Source: Paraburkholderia sp. Tr-20389 (GTDB lineage Bacteria; Pseudomonadota; Gammaproteobacteria; Burkholderiales; Burkholderiaceae). Taken from it: DNA of 64,000 nt. Both the position numbers and the translations under genes were made by a program. The notes below the pieces were generated by a model. It ran no database searches. It saw only the letters and a list, made by a program, of their open reading frames with translations, and was not told the origin of the DNA. The stretch lies in contig NZ_JAAGPD010000001.1 of the NCBI RefSeq assembly GCF_017104565.1, positions 682,001-746,000 on the forward strand, written 5' to 3'. Shown one piece after another: positions 34,860-43,690 of this stretch. How positions within the stretch are numbered: position 1 is the stretch's first letter; each line of letters opens with the position of its first letter.

Positions 34860-37793
34860 TCACATGTCGCCGGCCATGACGGGCTGTCCGCTATCCGCAT
34901 CGAGATCGTGCGACTGGCGTGCCGCGCGTGCGTCGTGCAGCAGTTGCGCGAACCGGCGGATATCGGGCGCGTTCGATTGCACGTCGAGACGCGTGCCCAT
35001 GTCGGCAAGCAACGACGAAGCGCGTGCCGTCTCGCCCCGTTCGAGCAGATGATCCACGAAGTTCAGCACCGCGCGCAGTTCGAGCATCGGCGCATGCTGC
35101 TCTCTCGCCGTCTGCATCGCGTCGAGCAGATGGCGCCGCCCGTCCGTTTCGAACTCGTCGGCCATCGACGCGCGGCCGCTCGACTGGATCGCCCGCGCAT
35201 GCTCCAGTGCCGTCACGCCCTGCACGCGCTGCAACTCCGCGATGAAGAAATGCTCGCCATGCGCGTGGCAGTGCTCCAGCGCCTCGTCGAGCCGGGTCCG
35301 CGCCTCGGCGATGCGCCCCGTGCGCGTCAGCGCCTCCGCGCAGATCGCGATCGTCGGCGTCAATACGCGCCGGAAGCCGCACGACATCAAACGTTGCAGC
35401 GCCGGTTCGAGCTTCGCGAGACCGGCCTGCGGATGTCCCTGAAGAATATCGAGGTGACCCGCGTGACACTCGGCATACGCTTGCCAGATTTCGAAGCGGT
35501 TCAATGCGACCTGCGATTGCAGCACAGCGAGATAGCGCGATGCCGTTTCGAGTTGGCCGCATTGCAGCGCGATGGGCACGGCGGCCACCGCCAGCACGTG
35601 ACTGAGCGACGGCTCCAGCATGTCGGGCCGAATCGAATTGACGATCTTCTCGACGAGCTGCATCGCCTGCTCGGGATGCCCCTGCATCCACACGATCCGC
35701 GCGAGCGTGCCGTTGCCGAAGTTGAACGGATCGACGGGAAGGTCGACGCAATCCGTCGCGGCCGCGCCGAGTTCCGTCAGCCCAGCGATGGCCCGCTCCA
35801 GCCGCGCCCGCGCCTGCTCCTGCTCGCCGAAGCAATGCAGCGAGACGGCGATCATCTCGGCGCCGAGTATCTGCTGCCACGGCGTGCCGCAACGCTCCGC
35901 AAACGCCTGGAAGCGCGTCGCGAAGCGGAACGACGCGTGTATGTCCGAACACGCGAGCGTCGAATTCCATGCACCCCATAGCGCACGCGCCTCGAAGGCC
36001 TCGTCGCGTGCCTCGCGCGCGAGCACCAGCACGCGTTTCCACAATGGGGCCGCCTCGTGTATCGCGCCGCCCGCATGCAACAGCGTCGATGCATACGCGG
36101 AACACAAGCGCATTTCGCAGAGCGTGTCCACGGAACCGGGCGGCAGTGCGTCGAGCGCTGCCAGCGCGCGTCCCGAACGCTCATGACATTCGTGCAGCAG
36201 CGCGCCCTGCATCAGGGTGCCCACGAGCGAGCCCGCCAGCGCGACGCCAAGCGCCGCATTGCCGCCCGGCGAGAACGCCCATTCGAAAGCGGCACGCGCG
36301 TCGTCGAGCGCGAGGCGTGGCTCGGCGGCGGGAAGTCCCTGCGCGGTATCGCCGACAGGCATCTTGCCGTGCTCGATCCGCTCTTGCAGGTACTGCATGT
36401 GCCGCGACGCGATGCGCTGCAGTTCGCCTTCGTCGCGCAGCTTTTCCATCGCATAGGCGCGCGTCGATTCCGTCAGCCGGTATTGCGCGATCGCGCCGTA
36501 GAACTCGACGGACAACAGCGACTTGGTGGCCAGTTCGCTCAGGCTGGAGATAACGGCCGCGATGGGCATGTCGGGCTCGGTGGCGACGGTGCAGACGGCG
36601 TCGAACGTGAACGCGCCCGCGAAGAAGCCGAGCCGCCGGAACAGCATCCGCGAAGTCGCGTCGAGCAACGCGTAGCTCCAGTCGAAGGTCGCGCGCAGCG
36701 TCTGATGGCGCGGCAGCGCCGAGCGCAGGCCGCCCGTCAGCAGATTCAGGCGATCGTCGAGGCGCGACGCCACGCCTTCGACGCCGAGCGTCGCCACGCG
36801 CGCGGCCGCGAGTTCGATCGCAAGCGGAAGGCCTTCGAGCCGCCGGCAGATTTCGCCGATGAGTCGTATGGCATCTTCGTCTGCCTCGCATTCGGGCGCG
36901 ACCGACTTCGCCCGGTTCAGAAACAGTTCGACGGCCGAATGCGCGAGGATCGCGCTGATAGAGGCGTGGTTCGCGGAATCGATCGCGGGCACCGCGAGCG
37001 GCTCGACGCGAAACACCGACTCTGCCCAGATATGCAAGGGCTCACGGCTCGTCACCAGCACGCGAAGCGCATGGGCGCGCGCGGTGAGCGCTTCGACGAG
37101 CGTCGCGATCACGTCGATCACGTGCTCGGCATTGTCGAGTACGAGCACGCACGGCGCCGCAGCAAGCACGTCGGCGAGGCGCTCCTGCGTCAGATATTCG
37201 TCGGAGGCGTCGATCCGCAATGCGCCCGCGAGCGTCTTCAGCACGGCCTCGCGCGTCGACGCCCTCGCCAGTTCGACGAAGCACACCGGCTCGCCGAAGC
37301 GGTCGCGCATCTCCCGCGCGACATGAACGGCGAGACATGTCTTGCCGATGCCGCCCGCGCCGATCAGCGTGACGACGGAGGCCTGTCCCAAACGGTCGAC
37401 GATCTGCGCGACTTCTATGTGACGGCCGACCAGCGTCACCGGGCAGGCAGGCAGTCCGCCGCTCGACGGCGTGCCGCTCTGGCGCTCCGCCGCGCGCGCG
37501 TGACGGCTCTCCGACACGAGCATATAGCCGCGTCCCGGCACGGTCTTGATGAGTTCGCGGTCCGCGCCGAACAGCTTGCGCAGCGCCGCGATATGCACCT
37601 GAAGCCGGTTCTCTTCGACGATGGAACCCGGCCACACGGCATCCATGATCGCGTCCTTCGACACGATGCCGCCGTCCGCGCGATACAGCACTTCGAGAAT
37701 GTCGAAAGCACGGGCGCCGATCCGCACCGGTCGGCCCTGCTGACGAATCTCTCGCTGTTCGAAGTTGACGAGCAATGTGCCGATCTGAATCAT
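34860..37793 (-). CDS. STAND regulator B: OmpR winged helix, NB-ARC ATPase, long TPR-like region
   Basis: A 977-residue paralogue of regulator A. It has a winged helix at 1-95 (ARAFDILEVLYRADG, recognition helix LQVHIAALRKLF, TVPGRGYMLV), Walker A GAGGIGKT near 145, Walker B PCVLVLDNAEHVI and GLPLAIELAAARVATLGVEG. From about residue 420, Ala/Leu-rich repeats (RLALDDARAAFEWAF, then many ELGAAATD-like helices) run to the end. ATG 37793 has GGAG just upstream. The frame continues to 37955 without support. It diverges from an AraC gene across about 490 bp. The inducer is unknown. Confidence 0.9.
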   Translation of the reverse strand: MIQIGTLLVNFEQREIRQQGRPVRIGARAFDILEVLYRADGGIVSKDAIMDAVWPGSIVEENRLQVHIAALRKLFGADRELIKTVPGRGYMLVSESRHARAAERQSGTPSSGGLPACPVTLVGRHIEVAQIVDRLGQASVVTLIGAGGIGKTCLAVHVAREMRDRFGEPVCFVELARASTREAVLKTLAGALRIDASDEYLTQERLADVLAAAPCVLVLDNAEHVIDVIATLVEALTARAHALRVLVTSREPLHIWAESVFRVEPLAVPAIDSANHASISAILAHSAVELFLNRAKSVAPECEADEDAIRLIGEICRRLEGLPLAIELAAARVATLGVEGVASRLDDRLNLLTGGLRSALPRHQTLRATFDWSYALLDATSRMLFRRLGFFAGAFTFDAVCTVATEPDMPIAAVISSLSELATKSLLSVEFYGAIAQYRLTESTRAYAMEKLRDEGELQRIASRHMQYLQERIEHGKMPVGDTAQGLPAAEPRLALDDARAAFEWAFSPGGNAALGVALAGSLVGTLMQGALLHECHERSGRALAALDALPPGSVDTLCEMRLCSAYASTLLHAGGAIHEAAPLWKRVLVLAREARDEAFEARALWGAWNSTLACSDIHASFRFATRFQAFAERCGTPWQQILGAEMIAVSLHCFGEQEQARARLERAIAGLTELGAAATDCVDLPVDPFNFGNGTLARIVWMQGHPEQAMQLVEKIVNSIRPDMLEPSLSHVLAVAAVPIALQCGQLETASRYLAVLQSQVALNRFEIWQAYAECHAGHLDILQGHPQAGLAKLEPALQRLMSCGFRRVLTPTIAICAEALTRTGRIAEARTRLDEALEHCHAHGEHFFIAELQRVQGVTALEHARAIQSSGRASMADEFETDGRRHLLDAMQTAREQHAPMLELRAVLNFVDHLLERGETARASSLLADMGTRLDVQSNAPDIRRFAQLLHDARAARQSHDLDADSGQPVMAGDM

Positions 37794-38280
37794 GGCCTCT
37801 CCAGCAAACGCTGTTCGCGAATTCGATGGACCGATGGTGTGCACCTGGTTGAAGGTCGGGGATCGGGCGTGCGTGTCGTCGCCGCGAGCGTGTTCATTGG
37901 CTGCGCGTATTGCGCCGTCACGCGGCCCACTAATTGGGCTGTGTCGACAGGGCAAATGGGCGGGTTAAAACAGAAATATCTGAAAGAGATTGTAAACAGG
38001 CCGTCACCAAGTGTCTTGAATAATAGTGACCTGATTAGACATTGTGAGGACTTTTTTGCCGTTCTGAGGCCGGCTTCACATCTTGCGCATTGCGTCCGGG
38101 TAACATCCGCAAGCAGGCAAATTCAGCCAAAATAGCCGCCCGCTCAAAGCACGGGAATCGTCCCGGCATATGGACATATAAGCCGGCAAACACACTTTGA
38201 TTAATTTGGCCATGTTTTTCTTCAGTGTAAACTGGCGCCGATTATGTTTCACTGGCAATGCATGAATCGAGGAAATGCCC
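37794..38280. other. AT-rich divergent promoter region between STAND B and AraC gene
   Basis: No gene is visible. The stretch 37930-38240 is the most AT-rich large segment in this half of the window, consistent with promoters and possible silencer binding. It has no TTAA pair with 10-bp spacing. Confidence 0.45.
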
Positions 38281-39195
38281 ATGTCGACTTGCGCCCATCC
38301 TGCAGCAGCCGCGCCGCCCAAGCCAAAGGACACCCTTGGATGCGTGTCGAGCAAATTGCGCAAGGACATCGAACTGGATATCGGCGACATACGCTTCTAT
38401 CGCAAATGCATGGACGATGCGCATCTGGATCGCGTCGCGATGCCCGCCTGCGATCGGGGTTTTCTGGTCGGCATTTCGCTGAACAGCGGGCATCGACGGA
38501 ATATCTTTAACGGCGAGCGCACTGTCACTAAACGGTTCGAATCGGATTCGATTTATATCCGCGATTTCTCAGAAGATTATCGCGCGGATCTATATGGGAA
38601 TTTCGACTTCGTACTGGTCGAATTATCGCGTGCATTCTTCACACGGCTGAGCGACGAAACGGGCGGTCACGGCATCAGCGGGCTCACGTGCGCGCTCGAA
38701 CAGAAAGATCCCGTGCTCGGCCACCTCGCGCGTGCGCTCGATGGTCACCTCGCCCACTACAGCGCAAACGGCTCGCTGTTCGTCGAGCAGATGAGCGTCG
38801 TCGTCGGCACGCACCTCGCGCAGCGCTACGGCAATCTGCGCAAGACGAGTCCGCGCGCGAAAGGCGCGCTGTCGCACGCGCATGAGGCGCGCGCGAAGGA
38901 ACTGCTGATCGAGCGCTCACGCAACGGCGCATCCATCGCCGACGTCGCGAGCGAATGCAATCTGTCGCGCGGCTATTTCATCCGCGCCTTCACGCGCGCC
39001 ACGGGGCGCACGCCGCATCAGTGGCTGCTCGAACAACGGGTGATGGAGGCACGGCAACTGATCGGCGCCACCGACATGACGTTGACCGAAATCGCGAGCT
39101 TCTGCGGCTTCGCGGATCAAAGCCATCTGAGCCGCGTGTTCCTGAAAGCGGTCGGCATGTCGCCGGGCGCATGGCGGCGCGCGGCGGGACGTTAG
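38281..39195 (+). CDS. AraC-family regulator
   Basis: A 304-residue protein with an N-terminal cupin-like sensor half (residues 30-170) and a C-terminal double HTH (about 205-300: GASIADVASECNLSRGYFIR, then MTLTEIASFCGFADQSHLSR with RVFLKAVGMSPGAWRR). ATG 38281 is chosen because GAGG lies eight bases upstream; ATG 38275 is only two bases from it. It is divergent from STAND regulator B and may control, or be controlled with, the surrounding hydrolase genes. The effector is unknown. Confidence 0.9.
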   Translation: MSTCAHPAAAAPPKPKDTLGCVSSKLRKDIELDIGDIRFYRKCMDDAHLDRVAMPACDRGFLVGISLNSGHRRNIFNGERTVTKRFESDSIYIRDFSEDYRADLYGNFDFVLVELSRAFFTRLSDETGGHGISGLTCALEQKDPVLGHLARALDGHLAHYSANGSLFVEQMSVVVGTHLAQRYGNLRKTSPRAKGALSHAHEARAKELLIERSRNGASIADVASECNLSRGYFIRAFTRATGRTPHQWLLEQRVMEARQLIGATDMTLTEIASFCGFADQSHLSRVFLKAVGMSPGAWRRAAGR

Positions 39196-39414
39196 ACGCG
39201 CGCGTCGCGACGGTGTGTTGCTGTTCGAATGCAACGTGACGATGCAGGTCATCCCCGCGTGGGGTGTGCGAAACGGCCTCGCATCGATTGCCGAATCGCA
39301 CGCTCATGCCTGCGTCCGGCAAACGGCAAACAATGGATTCATGTATTGCGCCAACACGCGCGCGACTGCATGCTATCGGCGACGATCCATTGAACGCTTC
39401 ACACGACGCCATTC

Positions 39415-40335
39415 ATGAACCTCTCTTTCGAAGTCCTCCAGGCACTCGACGCGATCGATCGCACGGGCACGTTCGCCGCCGCTGCGGAAGAACTGCACAA
39501 AGTCCCGTCGTCGTTGACGTATCTCGTGCAGAAGCTGGAGGTCGATCTGGGCGTCAAGCTGTTCGAGCGCAGCGGGCGCCGCGCGAAGCTCACGCATGCG
39601 GGCCGTGTGATCGTCGAGGAAGGGCGGCGCCTGCTCGAAGCCGCTCGCGAACTCGAACAGAAAGCGAAGCGCATCGAGCACGGCTGGGAGTCGGAGTTGC
39701 GCGTGGCCGTCGACGAGATCATTCCATTCGATCTGATCTGGCCTCACGTCACCGACTTCTACAAGCTCAATCTCGGCACGCGGCTGCTGTTGTCGAAAGA
39801 AACGCTCGGCGGAACATGGGATGCGTTGATCACGCGGCGCGCGGATCTTGTCGTGGGCGCAGCGGGCGATCCGCCGCCCATCGCCAATCTCGTCGCGAAG
39901 CCGATCGGCTCGCTGAAACATGCGTTCGTGGTCGCACCCGGCCATCCGCTGGCGTCGGCTGCCGAACCATTGACGATCGACACCGTCGCGCGTCATCGCG
40001 CGGTCGCGATCAGCGATACGTCGCGCAAGCTCGCGCCGCGCACGATCGCACTCGCCGCCAATCAGGAAGTGCTCACCGTGCCGACGCTCGACGCGAAGCT
40101 CGCCGCGCAGATCAAGGGCCTGGGCGTGGGGACGGTGCCCGAGTGTATCGCGGCGGGACCGATCAATCGCGGCCAGTTGGTACGCAAGGAAGTCTGCGGC
40201 ATGCGCGACGTCACGCAGTTCTTTCTTGCATGGCGCGACGACGAAGCAGGCAAGGCGCTACGCTGGTGGGTCGATCAACTCGACCGGCACGATCTCATCG
40301 ACGATGTCGCGCAACGTCTCGCGGTCATGGGGTGA
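39415..40335 (+). CDS. LysR-family regulator
   Basis: A 306-residue LTTR with the winged helix at residues 5-65 (TGTFAAAAEELHKVPSSLTY, KLFERSGRRAKLT) and the effector domain beginning ELRVAVDEIIPFDLIWPHV near 95. The sensor resembles the DUF-free YhaJ/AllS-type group by eye, but this is weak. It stands between the AraC gene and STAND regulator C. No obvious divergent target is next to it, because regulator C is convergent. Confidence 0.9.
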   Translation: MNLSFEVLQALDAIDRTGTFAAAAEELHKVPSSLTYLVQKLEVDLGVKLFERSGRRAKLTHAGRVIVEEGRRLLEAARELEQKAKRIEHGWESELRVAVDEIIPFDLIWPHVTDFYKLNLGTRLLLSKETLGGTWDALITRRADLVVGAAGDPPPIANLVAKPIGSLKHAFVVAPGHPLASAAEPLTIDTVARHRAVAISDTSRKLAPRTIALAANQEVLTVPTLDAKLAAQIKGLGVGTVPECIAAGPINRGQLVRKEVCGMRDVTQFFLAWRDDEAGKALRWWVDQLDRHDLIDDVAQRLAVMG

Positions 40336-40352
40336 GCGCTGCGCTCAACGCT

Positions 40353-42359
40353 TCATGCGTACTTGCTCGACGGCATGAAGCTCAAAAGCCGCGTCGACGC
40401 ATCGGCACGCCGGCGCTCGCCTGATGCGCCGACCGGCTTCTGCACCAACCCTTTCGCTTGCAACAGCAATTGCCCTGCGTCCTTGAAGTCGTCGAAGTCG
40501 TCGAAGTCGCGGCCTTCGCACACATTCGCACATGCCGAATGCAGCAGTTGCGCAGCGCGCGCCTCGAATGTCTCGTCGCCCGACTCCAGCACCTCTTTCC
40601 AGATCGCATGTGTCTCGGCATTGGGCCCGTGTACGAGCACAAGCGACGCGCCGAGCGCCGCAAGTAGACGCACCCGCGCGCGCATGCGCGTCGACGCGCA
40701 ATCTGAGTCGTGCGTGGCCGGCAACGCAGCGAGCGAGCGCCGCGCCCACACGCAGCACTCGTCGATCAGCGACAGCTCATGGAACAGAAAGACGGCATTG
40801 ACAGGCAACGTGTCGCGCAACGCCTCGTCGCCATCATCGGACAACACCCACGCAAGCGCAGCGCGCACCTCGTCGAGCAGCGCCGGCATCCGGCTGCGCC
40901 AGCTTTCGCCAGCCGTCTTTCCCGCTGAGCCGCCATCAATCAGCCCCGACAGATAGCGCGCGTGATTCAGCGCGACCATGCGCCGTTCGCCGTTGTCGTC
41001 GAGCTTTTGCAGCGCGTACATACGCGTCGTCTCCAGCAGGCGGAACGCAGCATGGCCCGGCTCCGTGCTTGCAACCACCAGCGACTTCTCGACCAGCGAC
41101 GCCATCGCGACGACCACATCGAGTTCGCGCAACACGCTGTCCGCTGCAACGGCAATCGCGGCTTCGAGCGGAAAGCGGTCGGCGAACAGACCGACACGGC
41201 GCAGCGTCTTGCGCTCGGCTTCGTCGAGCAGCGCATGACTCCAGTCGAGCGTCGCCTTGAGCGTCTGATGGCGCGGCAGCGCGGTGCGCGTGCCGCCCGT
41301 CAACATGCCGAAGCGGTCGTCGAGATGGGCAGCAAGCGTATCGATGCCGAGCACCGCCGCGCGCGCGGCCGCGAGTTCGATCGCAAGCGGAATGCCGTCG
41401 AGCCGCCGGCACACCATGCCCGTCACGTGGATGCTCGGCTCGTCGGCGGCGAAGCGCGCGTCGATCGCCCGCGCGCGCATCAGGAACAGGCTGACGGCGC
41501 TGCTGCGCAATACCTGCGGCGTGTCGTCGTTCGGCTCGGGCACGTCGAGTGCGGGAACCCAGTACAAGGTCTCGGATGGAATGCGCAACGGTTCACGGCT
41601 CGTCGACAGCACGCGCAACTGCGGACACGCGCTCAACAGATGGTGTGAAAGGTGCGCAGCGGCGTCGACCACATGCTCGCAGCTATCGAGCACGATCAGC
41701 ATGCGCCGGCCGCCGATCGCTTCGACGAGGCGTTCGCGTGTCGAGTCACAGCCATCGGGATGCACGCCGATCACGGATGCGAGCATCGCCAGCACGCCGC
41801 ACCTGTCCGACGCCGCGCTCAGCGAAACGAAATGAACACCGCCGGGCGCATGATCCATCAGGCGGCGCGCGACCTCGATCGCGACGCGTGTCTTGCCGAT
41901 GCCGCCCGAGCCGAGCAGCGTCACGTGACTCGCTTTGCCGAGCGCATCGCACACGTGAGCGATCTCTTCATCGCGTCCGACCAGCGCAGAGCTGAATGCA
42001 GGCAGGTTGTGCGGCACGGCCGTTCGCCGCTCGACATTCGCGGTCTTTTCGTCGGCACGCTGTACGGTCGCCGCGCCGCGCACGAGCCGGTAACCACGAC
42101 CCGGAATGGTCTTGATCAGGTCGCGGCTGTCGCCGAGCAGCTTGCGCAGCGCCGACATGTGCACCTGAAGATTGTTGTCGCCGACCACCGTTTCGGGCCA
42201 CACGCGCTCCAGAATCGCGTCCTTCGACACCAGCCCGCCTTGCGCCTCGATCATCAATTCGAGTATGTCGAAGGCACGATTACCGATGCGCACCGTCTTG
42301 CCGTCGACACGCGCTTCACGGCGCGCAAGATCGATGTCGAGCGGTCCAATGCGGATCAT
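40353..42359 (-). CDS. STAND regulator C: OmpR winged helix and NB-ARC ATPase, short C-terminus
   Basis: A 668-residue paralogue of regulators A and B. It has a winged helix at 1-95 (NRAFDILELMIEAQG, recognition helix LQVHMSALRKLL, TIPGRGYRLV), Walker A GSGGIGKT near 150, Walker B MLIVLDSCEHVV and GIPLAIELAAARAAVLGID. It ends about 260-310 residues earlier than the others, soon after the first few helical repeats. It may therefore sense a different ligand or none, or it may be a truncated copy. ATG 42359 is used. Its end is 17 bp from the convergent LysR stop. Confidence 0.9.
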   Translation of the reverse strand: MIRIGPLDIDLARREARVDGKTVRIGNRAFDILELMIEAQGGLVSKDAILERVWPETVVGDNNLQVHMSALRKLLGDSRDLIKTIPGRGYRLVRGAATVQRADEKTANVERRTAVPHNLPAFSSALVGRDEEIAHVCDALGKASHVTLLGSGGIGKTRVAIEVARRLMDHAPGGVHFVSLSAASDRCGVLAMLASVIGVHPDGCDSTRERLVEAIGGRRMLIVLDSCEHVVDAAAHLSHHLLSACPQLRVLSTSREPLRIPSETLYWVPALDVPEPNDDTPQVLRSSAVSLFLMRARAIDARFAADEPSIHVTGMVCRRLDGIPLAIELAAARAAVLGIDTLAAHLDDRFGMLTGGTRTALPRHQTLKATLDWSHALLDEAERKTLRRVGLFADRFPLEAAIAVAADSVLRELDVVVAMASLVEKSLVVASTEPGHAAFRLLETTRMYALQKLDDNGERRMVALNHARYLSGLIDGGSAGKTAGESWRSRMPALLDEVRAALAWVLSDDGDEALRDTLPVNAVFLFHELSLIDECCVWARRSLAALPATHDSDCASTRMRARVRLLAALGASLVLVHGPNAETHAIWKEVLESGDETFEARAAQLLHSACANVCEGRDFDDFDDFKDAGQLLLQAKGLVQKPVGASGERRRADASTRLLSFMPSSKYA

Positions 42360-42618
42360 GAGCGGATAGCGCAGGCATGCGCGCGCCACGCTTCACGGCG
42401 CGCGCCGCTGATTACGATTGGACAGGTACCGCTGGTCGAGCAGGACACGATGCGTAGCATGCGGCATACCGGTTGATGTGCTTGGCAGTCTAGAACGGCT
42501 CGGCTCGCGCATGGGTGGAAAAATCCGAACGATCCGTTCGAAAATTTTGAAGTCGGTGCGCGGGCATCCAGCAACACAGCGCGTCTGCGTAAGCGAGCAC
42601 ATCCGTCACGTGCGATCG

Positions 42619-43611
42619 TCATCGTCGCGGCGCGGCGTCGTAGTTGACGGGCACCCACTGATACGTCGCGCCGTCTTTGCGGATATGCCCGACACCCGGA
42701 AACGCGACATGCGCGGCGGCGACGAGATCGCGCCGTCCGGCAACGAGATCCAGCATGTCGCGCCGTGCGCGCTTCGCGTCGGCGGCGTCGCTGTCGTATT
42801 CGACGGAGGCCTGCGGGTGCTGCAACTGGATCGCCGCCACGTGCACGATGTCGCCCCACACGACGAGCCGTTGCGACGCGCTCTCGACGACATACGCACT
42901 GTGCCCCGGCGTATGACCGGGTACGACGAGCGCGCGTATGCCCGGCTCGATCGTCACATCGTTGCCGCTGAACGGCTTGAAGCGCCCTGCCGCGACATAC
43001 GGCGCAACCGATGCGCTCGCACTGTCGAAGAAGCTGCCGAGAAAGGCGGGCGCCTTCGACCTGTTCGCGGGATTGAGCCAGTAGTCGGCTTCGGCCTGGC
43101 TGGTTCTAACGACGGCGTTCGGAAACGTCATCGCACCATTCGTCACGATGCCGCCCACGTGATCCTTGTGCAGATGCGTGAGCAGCACTTCATCGACGTC
43201 TTCGGGACGGTAACCCGACGCGCGCAGATTTGCGATCACCTTGCCGCAGCAATCGCCGTACAGCACGCCTGCGCCGGCATCGATCAACACGAGCTTCGAT
43301 CCCGTGTTGATCAGGAACGCGTTGATCGACCCCTGCACGGGCGCTTGCAGGAACTCGCGGTCGAGATCGCGCTGGATATCCGCTTTCGACACGCCTTGCA
43401 CGACGGTATCGATCGGGAACGGATGCGTGCCATCGGAAAGCGCCGTCACTTCCAGATCGCCTGCCGTCATCCGGTAGAAGCCGGGCGCTTGCGTGCCGGC
43501 CATCGGCGCGGCAGCGAATGCATCGACTGGCAAAGCCGCCGCACCGCACATGCACGACACGAACAGACACGCGCGCAGCCATGCTGCGCGCCATGCGTGA
43601 AGACTCTTCAT
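42619..43611 (-). CDS. Exported metallo-beta-lactamase-fold hydrolase
   Basis: A 330-residue MBL protein with a signal peptide (WLRACLFVSCMCGAAALPVD, cleaved near AFAAAP). The zinc motif is THLHKDHVGG, followed by His in VVPGHTPGHSAYV and Asp in VVWGDIVHVAA, placing it with lactonase/quorum-quenching-like MBLs. The insert around the Cys-Cys pair (YGDCCGKVIA) is unusual. ATG 43611 is used; the extended frame to 43665 lacks support. It follows the flavoprotein by 72 nt, with TTAA box c in that gap. It may hydrolyse a lactone or ester in the periplasm; substrate is unknown. Confidence 0.88.
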   Translation of the reverse strand: MKSLHAWRAAWLRACLFVSCMCGAAALPVDAFAAAPMAGTQAPGFYRMTAGDLEVTALSDGTHPFPIDTVVQGVSKADIQRDLDREFLQAPVQGSINAFLINTGSKLVLIDAGAGVLYGDCCGKVIANLRASGYRPEDVDEVLLTHLHKDHVGGIVTNGAMTFPNAVVRTSQAEADYWLNPANRSKAPAFLGSFFDSASASVAPYVAAGRFKPFSGNDVTIEPGIRALVVPGHTPGHSAYVVESASQRLVVWGDIVHVAAIQLQHPQASVEYDSDAADAKRARRDMLDLVAGRRDLVAAAHVAFPGVGHIRKDGATYQWVPVNYDAAPRR

Positions 43612-43671
43612 GGGTTCTCTCTCACTCGCTTCGACATGCGCCGAAGCATAGCGAGTCCCACGCACAGCGGC

Positions 43672-43690
43672 GGCTAATTGTTCTTAAATG
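43672..43690 (-). promoter_or_regulatory. STAND box c: TTAA/TTAG direct repeat upstream of the MBL gene
   Basis: The minus strand reads ATTTAAGAACAATTAGCC, half-sites 10 bp apart with one mismatch. It overlaps the flavoprotein stop codon and is 62 nt from the MBL start. Confidence 0.4.

Noticed and set aside
38148-38180. Inverted repeat CGGGA/TCCCG near 38150 as an operator
   Set aside because: The arms are only 5 bp, and similar dyads occur by chance at this base composition.
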